From Myxococcaceae bacterium (lineage in GTDB: Bacteria > Myxococcota > Myxococcia > Myxococcales > Myxococcaceae): a DNA stretch of 37,742 bases. Location of the stretch: contig JAIBBQ010000040.1 in the NCBI GenBank assembly GCA_019694595.1, positions 1 to 37,742 on the forward strand, in the 5' to 3' direction. Positions 16,892 to 25,150 of this stretch are shown here, piece after piece (position 1 is the stretch's first letter; the number at the start of each line of letters is the position of its first letter). Below the pieces are notes generated by a model, which did not search any database, was not told the DNA's origin, and worked only from the letters and a program-made list of their open reading frames with translations. A program made the position numbers and the translations under genes.

Positions 16892-19138
16892 TCAGGGCGA
16901 GCGCAGCAGGGCTTCCGACGGCGGCGGCGGCAGCTGGTTCGCTCCGAGCGCCGCGAGCCATTCCGCTTTCCCTGCCGCGCCGTCTTCGAGGGCGGCGATG
17001 ACCTCGCGCGCCCCGGAGAGCTGCCCGCGGCGCACGAGGATCTCCGCGCGCAGGAACGGCGGCCCACTGCCCGAGAGCCGCTCCAGCGGCTGAACGGGGA
17101 ACGGGTGGCCCGGGAAGGCGCCGAAGGCCGCGGCGAGCGATGCACGGGCCTCGTCGTCGCGGCCGGCGAGCGCCAGCGCGCGCGCCTCCCAGTACCGGGC
17201 GAGAGCGAAGTCGGGCACCGCGTCGCGCAACACCCGCGTGGACCCCAGCGCCCGTGCGTGGTCGCCCACCAGCACCTCCCACTCCGCGAGCGCCAGCGAC
17301 GCCGACAGCCGGTCGTGCAGGCGCTCGAGCTCGGCCCGGAAGGGCGACGGCGCGGTGCCGGCGGCCTCGCCGCTCGCCACGCGCGCGGCCAGCGCGGGGA
17401 GCGTGCCCGGCTGGGCCTCGCTCGCCGCGGCGATGAGCGGCGCGGCGCGGGCCGCGTCACCTGCGGCGAGGAAGCAGCGCGCCACCTCGAGGCTGGGCTC
17501 GAGCAGCTGGTCGTACGTCGCGAAGCTCACCCCACTCGCCGTGAGCGCGCGCGCCTCGCCCGCCATCGCCTCGCGCGCGCCGGCGCGCGCGCCCAGCGCC
17601 ACCAGCACCAGCCGCTCGAGCGCGCCCGCGTCGCCGAAGCGCTCGGCGCTGACGGCGCCCGCGGTGCGCGCGAGTTCCGGGGCCTCGAAGTCGAGCCCGC
17701 GGGTGTTCACCTGCCGCAGCACCATCGGCTGTGACGCGAGCATCTCGCCGAGCGTCTTCGCCGCGTCGGCGAAGTGACCGGCGGCGAGCTCGCGCTGCAG
17801 CTGCGGCGCGCGCTGCGAGGACTCGAGGCCGCGGCGTGACCAGGTCGCCGCCGCCTGCACCGGGCCCGCCCCGAAGGCGAGCGCGCCGACGGCGGCCGCC
17901 ACCGCGAGCGGACCTGCGAGCTGCCGGGGCGCACGGCGCGCCGCGAGCGCGAGGTGCACGAGGGCGGCGACCCCGAAGGCGAGCCCCGGCGCAGCGGCGA
18001 TGCGGTAGCGCGAGGTGCCATAGAAGACGACGGTGACCGCGCAGATGGCCACCGCCAGCGCGGCGGCGCCCGCCACTGCGCGGCGGCGCCGTGCGTCGAA
18101 CAGCGCGGCGAGGAGCCCCACGGTCCCCAGCGTGAAGAGCCAGCGGTCGCCGGGCAGCCAGAGTCCGTTCAGCCGGGCATCGAGCAGCCGGGCCTCGGTG
18201 GTGTCGTGGCCCGGAGGCCCGAGCGCGAACAGCACCGCCTTCCAGAACAGGTGGGCGAGCCAGCGCCCGGGGTAGGCCTGCGCGAGCCGCAGCACCTCCA
18301 CGCCCCAGTACGCTTCCTGGGACACCGCGCCGTCGGCGCTCGCCGAGGCCGCCGCGAAGGTGCGGTAGAGCTCGTGCATCTCGTAGCGACCGTGCTGGCG
18401 CTCGAGCATCTTGAGCGCGAAGGGCGACTGCCCGCCGAAGGGCGTGAACTCCGGCCGGTGGCCCATGTGCAGCACGGCGCCCGGGCTCATCGGCGCGGCC
18501 CAGGCGCCCACCGCGGCGTGGGCGAGCAGCTGGCTCACGGCGACGAAGCCCAGCGCCACCACCACCAGCGCCCCCACCACCGCCTTGCGCGACCAGCCAG
18601 CGGCCCACGGCACCGCCGCCGCCACCACCAGCCCCACCGGGCGCAGGCACGCCGAGGCGAGCAGCGAGAGGAGCGCCGCGGCGCGGGAGCGGCGCGTGGG
18701 CTCGAGCGCGAGCCACCACAGCACCAGCGCGTGCAGCGCGCCGATGGCGAGGTCGGGCTCGAGCATCGCCTCGTAGGTCACCCAGCTCGAGGTGAGCCCG
18801 AGCGCGAGCGCGCCCGCGAGGCCGGCGGCGAGGCCCAGCGCGCGCTGGCAGGCGAGCCCCACCGCGAGCACCGCGGCCGCGCCGAGCATCACCTGGGCCC
18901 AGTGCACCGCCTGCGGCGAGAGCAGCGCGTGGAGCGCGAGGTACGCGGGGCTGAAGTCGCCGGCGCGCTGCGAGGCGGCGAAGCCCTGCTCCAGGGCCCT
19001 GGCCGCGTCGGGGTACTTGGTGAAGAGCCAGTCGGGGGCCAGCACCACGGAGAGCGCGGCGTGCGCGGCCGCGACGACGGCCACCGGCCAGCGCGGGCCC
19101 GTGGTTCCCATCGACTCCGAGATCGGCCGTGTCATCAT
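16892..19138 (-). CDS. GT-C-like membrane protein with C-terminal TPR-like region
   Basis: 748 residues. The first 430 or so contain about 10-11 TM helices with features of the ArnT/PMT (GT39-like) fold: an acidic residue after TM1 in LFTKYPDAARALEQGF, EAMLEPDLAIGALHALVLWW after the central helices, and the late motif SRYRIAAAPGLAFG, similar to the RYR..P motif of these enzymes. The C-terminal 300 residues are soluble and helical, with Ala-rich repeats (FLAAGDAARAAPLIAAASEAQPG, LALAGRDDEARASLAAAFGAFPG) resembling TPRs. Probably an inner-membrane glycosyltransferase using a polyprenyl-phosphate sugar, with a periplasmic protein-binding tail. Substrate unknown. The start pair ATG-ATG (19138/19135) is only six bases from the divergent start of the YfhO-like gene. 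pilD follows 47 bases downstream. Confidence 0.72.
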   Translation of the reverse strand: MMTRPISESMGTTGPRWPVAVVAAAHAALSVVLAPDWLFTKYPDAARALEQGFAASQRAGDFSPAYLALHALLSPQAVHWAQVMLGAAAVLAVGLACQRALGLAAGLAGALALGLTSSWVTYEAMLEPDLAIGALHALVLWWLALEPTRRSRAAALLSLLASACLRPVGLVVAAAVPWAAGWSRKAVVGALVVVALGFVAVSQLLAHAAVGAWAAPMSPGAVLHMGHRPEFTPFGGQSPFALKMLERQHGRYEMHELYRTFAAASASADGAVSQEAYWGVEVLRLAQAYPGRWLAHLFWKAVLFALGPPGHDTTEARLLDARLNGLWLPGDRWLFTLGTVGLLAALFDARRRRAVAGAAALAVAICAVTVVFYGTSRYRIAAAPGLAFGVAALVHLALAARRAPRQLAGPLAVAAAVGALAFGAGPVQAAATWSRRGLESSQRAPQLQRELAAGHFADAAKTLGEMLASQPMVLRQVNTRGLDFEAPELARTAGAVSAERFGDAGALERLVLVALGARAGAREAMAGEARALTASGVSFATYDQLLEPSLEVARCFLAAGDAARAAPLIAAASEAQPGTLPALAARVASGEAAGTAPSPFRAELERLHDRLSASLALAEWEVLVGDHARALGSTRVLRDAVPDFALARYWEARALALAGRDDEARASLAAAFGAFPGHPFPVQPLERLSGSGPPFLRAEILVRRGQLSGAREVIAALEDGAAGKAEWLAALGANQLPPPPSEALLRSP

Positions 19139-19144
19139 GGCCCG

Positions 19145-21514
19145 GTGTCACCCGCTCCCATCGTCTCGAGGCGCGAGCTCGCGCTGACCTGGGCCTTCGC
19201 CTGCGCGGCGACGGTGCTGGCCTTCGTGCGGGCGGTGTTCTCGAACGACATCTTCATCGAGCGCGACATCCTGCGGGTCTACTACCCGGCGCACCAGTAC
19301 TGGGCGCAGCGAATCGCCGGCCTGGAGTTTCCCCAGTGGTACCCGTTCGACGGCATGGGGCAACCGTTCGTCGGGGCGGTGGTGACCTCGCCCTTCCACC
19401 CGTTCAACCTGCTGTTCCTGGCGTTCGACTCCGGGGTGGCGCTCAAGGCGGCGATGCTCGCGAGCTACCCCGCGCTCTTCGTGGGCGTGTACCTGCTGGT
19501 GCGCAGCTTCGACGGCCGCCCGATGGCGGCGGCGCTGGGGGCGATGACCGCCGCGTTCAACGGCTACGCCATCGGCATCACCAACAACATGGCGTACCTG
19601 TGGTCGATGGCCGCGGTGCCGTGGGTGTGGCTGTACGCCTCGCGGCTGTTCCGGTCGCCGACCGCGGGCGGGGTGCTGGGCACGGCGGCGGCGCTGGCGC
19701 TGGTGCTCTTCGGGGGCGACAGCCAGAGCTTCGTGGTGGCGGGCGCGAGCGTGGTGGTCTGGTGGGTGGCCGCGCGCTGGGCGCTGGGCGCGAGAACGGG
19801 CTTCGGCTGGCTGGGCGCGGCGCTGGCGCTGGCGGCGGCGCTGGGCGCGGTGCAGCTGCTGCCGGCTTCCCAGGTCTTCCGCGATGCCGACCCGGGCGCG
19901 CAGTCCATCAACGACGCCATGCAGTGGTCGCTGCACCCGATTCGCCTGCTCGAGCTCGCCTTCGGGCCCATCAACAGCTTCGACGCCGCCACGCCCGACG
20001 TGCTCAACCTCTACTACGGGCTCTTCGGGAACAACGGCACCCACTCGCTGTGGGTGAACTCGATTCACGTCGGCGCGGTGGCGCTCGCGCTCTGCGCGCT
20101 GGCGTGCTGGGAGCTGCGCAACCAGCGGCTGATGTTCGCGGGCATCCTCGGCGGGCTGTTCGTGTTCTCGCTGATGCTGGGCCGCTACGGGGTGCTCTAC
20201 GGCGCGCTCTACCGGCTGGTGCCGCTGTGGCGGCCGTTCCGGTACCCCGAGAAGCTGACGCCCTTTCTGCTGTTGCTCGTCGCGCTCGGCGCGGCTGCGG
20301 GGCTCGAGCTGGTGCTGCGCCGGGAAGCGCTGCGCAGCCGGCTGCTGCGCCTGATGCTGGGGGCCGCGCTGCTGGTCGCCGTCGCCGGCGTCGTGGAACG
20401 AACCTGGTCGCCGTACAGCGTGCTCTTGCGCTGGCTGTGGATGGGCACGCCCAAGCCGACCACCCTCGCCACCACCAGCGAGCTCATGGTCGACGGCGCG
20501 CTGGCCACCGCCGGGCAGCTGCTCATCGCCTCGCTGGCGCTCTGGCGCGCGAGCACGGTGAAGCCCGTCGCCGGGCTGCTGGTGGCGCTGGTCTACGGCG
20601 GCCAGGTGCTGGCCAACGAGCACCTCTACTTGCTGGGCATCCCCGAGCTCATCCGCGAGCCGGGCGGCTTCATCAGCCTCATCGACCGGCGGGAACCGAA
20701 CCGCGCGCTCGGCCAGTTCCGGGTGCTCAACATGTCGGGCTCGTTCTTCCTCGGGAAGCTCAACGAGGCGCGCCGGTCCGACGCGCTCTCGGTGGCCACC
20801 ATCACCAAGCTCGACCCGGACACCCCTGGCATCTGGGGCCTGGAGGTGGCGAACGCGTACCTGCCGGCGACCTCGCGCCGCGTGCACGCGATGCTGGAGT
20901 CGACCGGGCTGCCCGTGCAGCGCACCACGTTCCTCTCGAACATCCGGTACATGACGGTGGAAGACCTGTGGTTCGCGGGCCGCCACGGCGCCGCCGCCGC
21001 AGTGGTGGGCGAAGACGGCACGCTGGGCGTGCTGCTGCTCAACAACCCCTACGCCAAGTCACGCGCGTGGTTCTCCCAGCCGGTCTGCGAAGCGAACGCC
21101 AACGTGGTGGGCGCGGCGCTGCGCTACAGCTCGCATTCGCAGGAGCGCACGCCGGTGGAATGCGTGACCCCGCTGCAGGTGTCCGACGGCACCGGCACGG
21201 TGACGGTGCTCGAGTACCGCCCGGAGTCGGTGCTGCTCGAGGTCACCGCGACCAACACCGGCGTCGTGGTGCTCGCCGACCCGTACTACTCGGGCTGGTC
21301 GGCGACGGTCGACGGGGCGCCGGCCGACGTGCTCGCCGCGAACCTCGCCTTCCGCGCGGTGGCGGTGCCGGGCGGAAAGCACGAGGTGCACTTCACCTAC
21401 CGCACCCCACTGCTCGCCGAGGGTGCGGCGACGAGCCTGCTGAGCCTGATCCTGGCGATCGCGCTCGTGCTGCGCGCGGCGCGCCGGCCGCCACCTGCGC
21501 TCGCGTCGGCGTGA
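19145..21514 (+). CDS. YfhO-like GT-C membrane protein
   Basis: 789 residues with about 12-13 TM helices in the first 480 plus a last one near the C-terminus (LLSLILAIALVLRA). The first loop has SNDIFIERDILRVYYPAHQYW, then FPQWYPFDGMGQPF, TSPFHPFNLLF and FNGYAIGITNN, which together resemble the YfhO family (putative lipid-sugar-dependent glycosyltransferases that decorate surface polymers). The C-terminal ADPYYSGWSATVDGAPADVLAANL is the typical YfhO ending, a beta-rich extracytoplasmic domain before the final helix. The start is GTG at 19145 because it gives a short basic N-terminus before TM1; no ATG is available. It is divergent from the other GT-C gene with only six bases between start codons and lies 221 bases before pilin 1. 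Substrate unknown. Confidence 0.82.
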   Translation: MSPAPIVSRRELALTWAFACAATVLAFVRAVFSNDIFIERDILRVYYPAHQYWAQRIAGLEFPQWYPFDGMGQPFVGAVVTSPFHPFNLLFLAFDSGVALKAAMLASYPALFVGVYLLVRSFDGRPMAAALGAMTAAFNGYAIGITNNMAYLWSMAAVPWVWLYASRLFRSPTAGGVLGTAAALALVLFGGDSQSFVVAGASVVVWWVAARWALGARTGFGWLGAALALAAALGAVQLLPASQVFRDADPGAQSINDAMQWSLHPIRLLELAFGPINSFDAATPDVLNLYYGLFGNNGTHSLWVNSIHVGAVALALCALACWELRNQRLMFAGILGGLFVFSLMLGRYGVLYGALYRLVPLWRPFRYPEKLTPFLLLLVALGAAAGLELVLRREALRSRLLRLMLGAALLVAVAGVVERTWSPYSVLLRWLWMGTPKPTTLATTSELMVDGALATAGQLLIASLALWRASTVKPVAGLLVALVYGGQVLANEHLYLLGIPELIREPGGFISLIDRREPNRALGQFRVLNMSGSFFLGKLNEARRSDALSVATITKLDPDTPGIWGLEVANAYLPATSRRVHAMLESTGLPVQRTTFLSNIRYMTVEDLWFAGRHGAAAAVVGEDGTLGVLLLNNPYAKSRAWFSQPVCEANANVVGAALRYSSHSQERTPVECVTPLQVSDGTGTVTVLEYRPESVLLEVTATNTGVVVLADPYYSGWSATVDGAPADVLAANLAFRAVAVPGGKHEVHFTYRTPLLAEGAATSLLSLILAIALVLRAARRPPPALASA

Positions 21515-21633
21515 GTGCTCGGAAGAACCACCTCGCCCCACACGCAGCACCGGGGCACTGCCGAAAATGGTCGGAGCGAGGTGACGAGGTTGAGCACGAC
21601 TGACAAGTTTCGTCGGTCGGACTTTGCGACTAG

Positions 21634-21645
21634 GGTTCGCGAACC
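21634..21645. promoter_or_regulatory. 12-base palindrome, candidate enhancer-binding-protein site
   Basis: A perfect palindrome GGTTCGCGAACC lies about 36 bases upstream of the -24 element of pilin 1, or about 60-73 bases before the expected transcription start. Sigma-54 activators of the NtrC family bind dyad sites upstream of the promoter, so this is a candidate PilR (or PilR2) site. Upstream of pilin 3 only the half GTTCGCG (26018-26024) recurs, not the full dyad. Confidence 0.4.
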
Positions 21646-21680
21646 GCTGGGTTACGTGGCGGCTCGTGGCAAACACTCGA

Positions 21681-21696
21681 AGGCACGCGCGTTGCT
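21681..21696 (+). promoter_or_regulatory. Sigma-54 promoter of pilin 1
   Basis: AGGCAC, five bases, then TTGCT: the GG (21682-21683) and GC (21694-21695) are separated by exactly ten bases, as sigma-54 requires, and the flanks fit the TGGCAC-N5-TTGC(A/T) consensus. Transcription should start near 21707, leaving a leader of about 30 bases with GGAGG. The distance from the -12 GC to the ATG is identical (41 bases) to that at pilin 3. In M. xanthus pilA is sigma-54 and PilR dependent. Confidence 0.85.
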
Positions 21697-21735
21697 TAGC
21701 GTGCAGGCAGTTCACCTCAAGGAGGCAGCACCCGC

Positions 21736-22362
21736 ATGATTCGCAAACTCACGAAGCGCGGCTTCACGCTCATCGAGCTCATGATCGTCGTCGCCATCAT
21801 CGGCATCCTCGCCGCGATCGCGATCCCCAACTTCATCCGCTTCCAGGCCCGTTCGAAGCAGAGCGAGGCGAAGAGCAACCTGAAGTCGTTCTTCACCGCC
21901 GAGCGCTCGTTCTTCCAGGAGAAGGACAAGTACTCCGAGCTCACCAAGGACGTCGGCTTCACCCCGGAGCGCGGTAACCGCTACTACTACGCGGTCAGCA
22001 CCGCGACCATCGACCCCCGCACCGCGGTGACCACCGGCACGGCGACCAACTACACCGCCATCTCGGTCGACACGTTCAAGTACACCTCGGCCGTCTCCAC
22101 CCCGACCATCGTCACCATCACCCCGTCGTTCGCGTCGACCGGTGGCACCAACCCGGGTAACCCGGGCCTCGCCGGCACCTGCCCGGACTGCAACATCTCC
22201 GCGTACGCGGCCGGCAACGTCGACAACGAGACCGGCGGCATCGACACCTGGTTCATCGCCACCAAGGACGCCACCATCACCGCCGTCTGCGGCAACTCCG
22301 ACACCGCTGCGGTCGCCGGCACGCCGTTCAACGTCTACAACGACGTCAACTGCGGCGACTGA
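21736..22362 (+). CDS. pilA: Type IV pilin, copy 1
   Basis: 208-residue prepilin. Leader MIRKLTKRG is cut before Phe10; the mature N-terminus [20 protein letters not shown] is the canonical helix with Glu5. The stretch [20 protein letters not shown] matches myxobacterial PilA. The globular part is Thr/Ser-rich (TTGTATNYTAISVDTFKYTS) and carries four cysteines (149, 152, 185, 206). Three N-X-S/T sites exist: Asn105, Asn153 (within DCNIS) and Asn164. ATG 21736 has AAGGAGG nine bases upstream, a sigma-54 promoter, and an intrinsic terminator after the stop, so it is a complete single-gene unit. It differs from copy 2 by one residue (Val200 versus Thr). Confidence 0.97.
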   Translation: MIRKLTKRGFTLIELMIVVAIIGILAAIAIPNFIRFQARSKQSEAKSNLKSFFTAERSFFQEKDKYSELTKDVGFTPERGNRYYYAVSTATIDPRTAVTTGTATNYTAISVDTFKYTSAVSTPTIVTITPSFASTGGTNPGNPGLAGTCPDCNISAYAAGNVDNETGGIDTWFIATKDATITAVCGNSDTAAVAGTPFNVYNDVNCGD

Positions 22363-22382
22363 AGTCGCAGCCTCCGCTGTGA

Positions 22383-22411
22383 GAGGTCGACTCTTCGACC
22401 TCGGGTTTTTT
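22383..22411 (+). terminator. Intrinsic terminator after pilin 1
   Basis: Eight-base-pair perfect stem GAGGTCGA/TCGACCTC (22383-22390 with 22395-22402), four-base loop CTCT, then GGG and six T residues. This is a textbook Rho-independent terminator 20 bases after the pilin 1 stop and should largely separate pilin 1 transcripts from pilin 2. Confidence 0.9.
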
Positions 22412-22593
22412 CCCACCTCCGCGGCGACCTCATCGAGGCGCCGCGGAGGTGTGGTCTTTCAGGGGTAAGCGTCTGAGGGGTTGTGCAACACGATCGCGCG
22501 CCGTGAGGCGTTTTCCACGGAGGGCGCGTGACCCATTCGCAGCACGCCGAAGTTCACCGGCGCCACACCAGTTCCACTAGGGAGGTAGCACAC

Positions 22594-23220
22594 ATGATCC
22601 GTAAGCTGACCAAGCGTGGTTTCACTCTCATCGAGCTCATGATCGTCGTCGCCATCATCGGCATCCTCGCGGCGATCGCGATCCCCAACTTCATCCGCTT
22701 CCAGGCCCGTTCGAAGCAGAGCGAGGCGAAGAGCAACCTGAAGTCGTTCTTCACCGCCGAGCGCTCGTTCTTCCAGGAGAAGGACAAGTACTCCGAGCTC
22801 ACCAAGGACGTCGGCTTCACCCCGGAGCGCGGTAACCGCTACTACTACGCGGTCAGCACCGCGACCATCGACCCCCGCACCGCGGTGACCACCGGCACGG
22901 CGACCAACTACACCGCCATCTCGGTCGACACGTTCAAGTACACCTCGGCCGTCTCCACCCCGACCATCGTCACCATCACCCCGTCGTTCGCGTCGACCGG
23001 TGGCACCAACCCGGGTAACCCGGGCCTCGCCGGCACCTGCCCGGACTGCAACATCTCCGCGTACGCGGCCGGCAACGTCGACAACGAGACCGGCGGCATC
23101 GACACCTGGTTCATCGCCACCAAGGACGCCACCATCACCGCCGTCTGCGGCAACTCCGACACCGCCGCGGTCGCCGGCACGCCGTTCAACACCTACAACG
23201 ACGTCAACTGCGGCGACTGA
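22594..23220 (+). CDS. pilA: Type IV pilin, copy 2 (tandem near-duplicate)
   Basis: 208-residue prepilin, same leader MIRKLTKRG and the same mature protein as copy 1 except Thr200 for Val200. At DNA level the first 33 bases carry eight synonymous third-position differences, whereas the remaining almost 600 bases carry only four differences (one near the end of the N-helix coding region, three in the last 50 bases). ATG 22594 has GGGAGGT upstream. Unlike copies 1 and 3, no GG-N10-GC sigma-54 element occurs at the expected distance or elsewhere in the 180 bases before the ATG. A terminator follows the stop. It may be expressed by a different sigma factor, by read-through, or act mainly as a sequence donor (inference). 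Confidence 0.96.
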   Translation: MIRKLTKRGFTLIELMIVVAIIGILAAIAIPNFIRFQARSKQSEAKSNLKSFFTAERSFFQEKDKYSELTKDVGFTPERGNRYYYAVSTATIDPRTAVTTGTATNYTAISVDTFKYTSAVSTPTIVTITPSFASTGGTNPGNPGLAGTCPDCNISAYAAGNVDNETGGIDTWFIATKDATITAVCGNSDTAAVAGTPFNTYNDVNCGD

Positions 23221-23244
23221 GGTCGCCCGCTGCTCGCCTCTTCC

Positions 23245-23277
23245 GGGCGGCGCTCCTCACCGGGCGCCGCCCTTTTT
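23245..23277 (+). terminator. Intrinsic terminator after pilin 2
   Basis: Nine-base-pair GC-rich stem GGGCGGCGC/GCGCCGCCC (23245-23253 with 23264-23272), ten-base loop, followed by TTTTT. It lies 24 bases after the pilin 2 stop and separates it from the following exported TPR-like gene, which must then have its own promoter within about 50 bases or depend on read-through. Confidence 0.9.
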
Positions 23278-23328
23278 CTTGGCCCTGCTCCAGAACCCGC
23301 GCCACACTCCGTCGCCGACCGTGCCGTG

Positions 23329-24186
23329 ATGAAAGCCTGGATCGCGCTGCTCCTGAGCCTGGCCGCCGTCGTCGCGCTGAGCCGCCCGCCCGAGGCGAAG
23401 GCTGCCGGCGAGACGGAGCCCCCCCTGCTCCCTCGCCCGGAGGTGATGCAGGTGCTGGGGGCATTCGACCGCCCACTCTTCGCCGACTACTTCTGGCTGA
23501 TGACGATCCAGCAGATCGGGCTGGCGCAGAAGGCGGGGGAGTACCGCGCGGTCGCCGACTACGCCCGCCTCGCGGTGGCGCTGGACCCCGACTTCCGCGA
23601 GGTCTACCGCGTGGCCGGGCTGTCGATTCCCTTCAACCTGGGCCGCGAGAAGTGGGTGAACACCGAGGAATCGACGGCCATCCTCGCCGAAGGGGTGGCG
23701 CGCTTTCCCGACGACCCCCGGCTGGGCATTCCGTACGCGTACAACCTAAGCTTCTTCCACCGGCAGTACGAGCGGGCGGGCGAGATCCTCGGCCGGCTCG
23801 CCAAGCGCCCGGGCGCGCCGCGCTACCTCGGGCAGCTCTCGGCGCGTCTGTACGCCATGGTGGGCCGCTTCGACGACGGGCTCGAGCTCACCCGCAGCCT
23901 CGCCGCCGAGGCGAGCGACCCCGAGTCGCGCGCGCTCTTCGAGGAGCGCGCCCGGGAGCTCGAGCAGGAGCGCCTGCTGCGGGAGATCGAGGTGGCGTGC
24001 AACCGGTTCGCCGAGCGCTCGGGCCGGCAGCCCGCGGCGATGCTCGAGCTGGTCGCGGCCGGCGACCTGCCCGGCCTGCCCATCGACCCGCTGGGCGGCG
24101 ACCTCACGCTCGAGAACGAGTGCAAGGCGCGCAGCTCTTCCCGCTCGCGCCGCTTGAAGGTGTTCCTGCCCCATGTCGACGACTGA
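23329..24186 (+). CDS. pilI: Exported TPR-like protein of the pilGHI group
   Basis: 285 residues from ATG 23329 (a GTG one codon earlier is also possible). N-terminal signal or anchor MKAWIALLLSLAAVVALSRP, then a largely helical protein with TPR-like units (YRAVADYARLAVALDPDF, GVARFPDDPRLGIPYAYNLSFF, RQYERAGEILGRL, RFDDGLELTRSLA), ending in a basic Ser/Arg-rich tail. The stop overlaps the start of the ABC ATPase gene by 14 bases. The symbol is given by gene order only: in M. xanthus pilG-pilH-pilI lie between pilA and pilD, the ABC ATPase is PilH, and this is the member on the pilD side. The PilG and PilI names could be exchanged. Function in pilus export is not defined by sequence. Confidence 0.6.
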   Translation: MKAWIALLLSLAAVVALSRPPEAKAAGETEPPLLPRPEVMQVLGAFDRPLFADYFWLMTIQQIGLAQKAGEYRAVADYARLAVALDPDFREVYRVAGLSIPFNLGREKWVNTEESTAILAEGVARFPDDPRLGIPYAYNLSFFHRQYERAGEILGRLAKRPGAPRYLGQLSARLYAMVGRFDDGLELTRSLAAEASDPESRALFEERARELEQERLLREIEVACNRFAERSGRQPAAMLELVAAGDLPGLPIDPLGGDLTLENECKARSSSRSRRLKVFLPHVDD

Positions 24187-25150
24187 ACGAGCCATGACCA
24201 CCGCGGCGATCCAGACCATCGGGCTGTCGAAGACGTACACCCTGGGCTTCCTGATGAACCGGCGGGTCAAGGCGCTGCAGTCGCTCGACCTCACGGTGCA
24301 GCCGGGGCAGATCTACGGCGTGCTGGGCCCCAACGGCGCCGGCAAGTCGACCACGCTCAAGCTGCTGCTCGCCCTGGTGAAGCCCACCAGCGGGCGCGCG
24401 CTCATCTTCGGGCACCCCGCCGGGTCCAAGGCGGGGCGCGCGGAGGTGGGCTTTCTCCCCGAGAACCCGGCGCCCCACGACTACCTCACCGGCCGGGAAT
24501 TCGTGCGCATGTGCGGCCAGCTGCGCGGCCTGTCGGGGGTGGAGCTCGACCGCGAGGTCGACCAGGCGCTGGCGCGGGTGGAGATGACCCGCACCGCGGG
24601 TCTGGCGATTCGCCGGTACTCCAAGGGCATGGTGCAGCGGGTGTCCCTGGCGCAGTCGCTGCTCGGCAAGCCGAGGCTGCTGATCCTCGACGAGCCGAGC
24701 TCGGGGCTCGACCCGGTGGGCCGGCGACAGTTCCGCGACCTGGTGCTGGAAGAGAAGGCGCGCGGCGCGACGGTGATGCTCTGCACCCACATCATTCCCG
24801 ACGTGGAAGCCATCTGCGACCGGGTGGCGGTGCTCGTGGGGGGCCGGCTGGTGAAGGAAGGGCCGCTGAGCGAGCTGCTGGTGAGCGAGGCGGCGGAAGT
24901 CGAGCTCACGCTCGAAGGGGTCGACGCCGAGGCGGTGCGCGCGGCGTGCCCGGCGCAGGCCCACCTGACGACCGCGGCGGGGCGCGTGCTGGTGCGCACC
25001 AGCGCCGAGTCGGGCACCGCGCTGGTGGGCGCCATGCTCCAGCGCGGCGGGCGGCTGGTCAGCTACACGCCGGTGAAGCACTCGCTGGAGCAGCTGTTCC
25101 TGTCCACGCTCGAGAGCGAGCGCGGCGCGGTGGGAGGAGACCTCACGTGA
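24173..25150 (+). CDS. pilH: ABC transporter ATPase PilH
   Basis: 325 residues: one nucleotide-binding domain of about 230 residues plus a C-terminal domain. Walker A GPNGAGKST (52-60), Q-loop region GFLPENPAPHDYLTG, signature YSKGMVQR (149-156, a variant of LSGGQ common in ABC-2/NatA-type exporters), Walker B LLILDEP (169-175), D-loop SSGLDP and switch His in CTHIIPDVEAICDRV. PilH is reported as an ABC homologue required for pilus formation in M. xanthus. The ATG at 24173 overlaps the previous gene and has AAGGTG ten bases upstream; ATG 24194 is an alternative start. The stop overlaps the permease start as GTGA, so the two are translationally coupled. Confidence 0.9.
   Translation: MSTTERAMTTAAIQTIGLSKTYTLGFLMNRRVKALQSLDLTVQPGQIYGVLGPNGAGKSTTLKLLLALVKPTSGRALIFGHPAGSKAGRAEVGFLPENPAPHDYLTGREFVRMCGQLRGLSGVELDREVDQALARVEMTRTAGLAIRRYSKGMVQRVSLAQSLLGKPRLLILDEPSSGLDPVGRRQFRDLVLEEKARGATVMLCTHIIPDVEAICDRVAVLVGGRLVKEGPLSELLVSEAAEVELTLEGVDAEAVRAACPAQAHLTTAAGRVLVRTSAESGTALVGAMLQRGGRLVSYTPVKHSLEQLFLSTLESERGAVGGDLT

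Noticed and set aside
16892-19138. Reading the C-terminal part of the GT-C/TPR protein as a separate gene
   Set aside because: The frame is continuous, with no stop or internal Shine-Dalgarno, and the TPR-like part follows the last TM helix directly; a fusion is the simpler reading.
22413-22593. Possible sigma-54 promoter ahead of pilin 2
   Set aside because: Several GG and GC pairs were tested (for example around 22453, 22507 and 22523) but none has the required ten-base spacing with a TTGC-like -12.
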